5,859 bases of DNA from contig JAGNOM010000194.1 of the NCBI GenBank assembly GCA_017990155.1, positions 1-5,859 on the forward strand, given 5' to 3'. The notes under the pieces were generated by a model. The model ran no database searches. It was not told where the DNA came from and worked only from the letters and a program-made list of their open reading frames with translations. Source of the DNA: Propionivibrio sp. GTDB taxonomy: Bacteria > Pseudomonadota > Gammaproteobacteria > Burkholderiales > Rhodocyclaceae. The position numbers and the translations under genes were made by a program. Below are positions 5,798 through 5,859 of the stretch, piece by piece. Within the stretch, counting starts at the first letter, position 1. Every line of letters starts with the position of its first letter.

Positions 5798-5859
5798 AGC
5801 CTGGCGGTGACCTACTTTCACACACGGTAAGTGCACTATCATCGGCGCGACTTTGTTTC
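5798..5859 (-). rRNA. rrf: 5S rRNA, 3' half (runs off the window)
   Basis: The minus strand reads GCGCCGATGATAGTG, then GTGTGAAAGTAGGTCACCGC, then CAGGCT. This is the conserved 3' portion of a proteobacterial 5S rRNA: the CGCCGATGGTAGTG region, the GAGAGTAGGTCA loop-E-like segment and the closing GCCAGGC. About 62 nt of the usual roughly 115-120 are present; the 5' half lies beyond base 5859. The exact mature 3' end (near 5798) is uncertain by a base or two. It is presumably the last gene of an rRNA operon coming in from the right, convergent with the tRNA operon. Confidence 0.9.

Overview
This looks like chromosomal DNA from a GC-rich Gram-negative bacterium. A betaproteobacterium is most likely, perhaps of the Rhodocyclales. 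The basis is the style of the 5S rRNA 3' end, the tRNA sequences, the high GC content of the coding regions and the EAL-HDOD protein type. The assignment is inferred from memory of these families, not from a search.

Positions 1-2748 hold a tandem, same-strand run of three related genes: the last 56 codons of one, then two complete genes. The two complete ones are two-domain signalling proteins with an N-terminal EAL domain (the c-di-GMP phosphodiesterase fold) and a C-terminal HDOD domain. All three products end in similar sequence, so the run probably arose by duplication. The EAL catalytic residues have decayed to different degrees: the middle gene has lost nearly all of them, while the third keeps most.

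Positions 2884-3225 are a stable-RNA operon: a near-consensus sigma-70 promoter followed by tRNA-Ala(GGC), tRNA-Glu(TTC) and tRNA-Asp(GTC), all with encoded CCA ends. Just past tRNA-Asp are a strong hairpin and the first 36 codons of a tyrosine-recombinase-type integrase. This looks like the stump of an island or prophage integrated at the tRNA locus.

Positions 3465-5733 are an insertion sequence with IS66-type ends (24-bp inverted repeats, 22 matches, tips GTTAGCG/GTAAGCG). It has no tnpA or tnpB, only one long transposase gene on the minus strand. That protein appears to be a chimera. Residues 1 to about 163 are the zinc-finger and helix-turn-helix part of an ISL3-family transposase, ending inside the ISL3 motif MDEFALHK. 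Residues from about 164 to 669 are a nearly complete IS66 TnpC with its zinc finger and DDE triad. This in-frame ISL3-IS66 fusion is the most unusual thing in the window.

The element has no 8-bp target duplication, and its flanks do not match each other. On the left is the cut integrase; on the right, after only 21 bp, are the terminator and the 3' end of a 5S rRNA gene on the minus strand. The simplest reading is an IS-associated deletion or rearrangement that removed the rest of the integrated island and joined the tRNA operon to the convergent end of an rRNA operon. No CRISPR array, defence system or toxin-antitoxin pair is visible.
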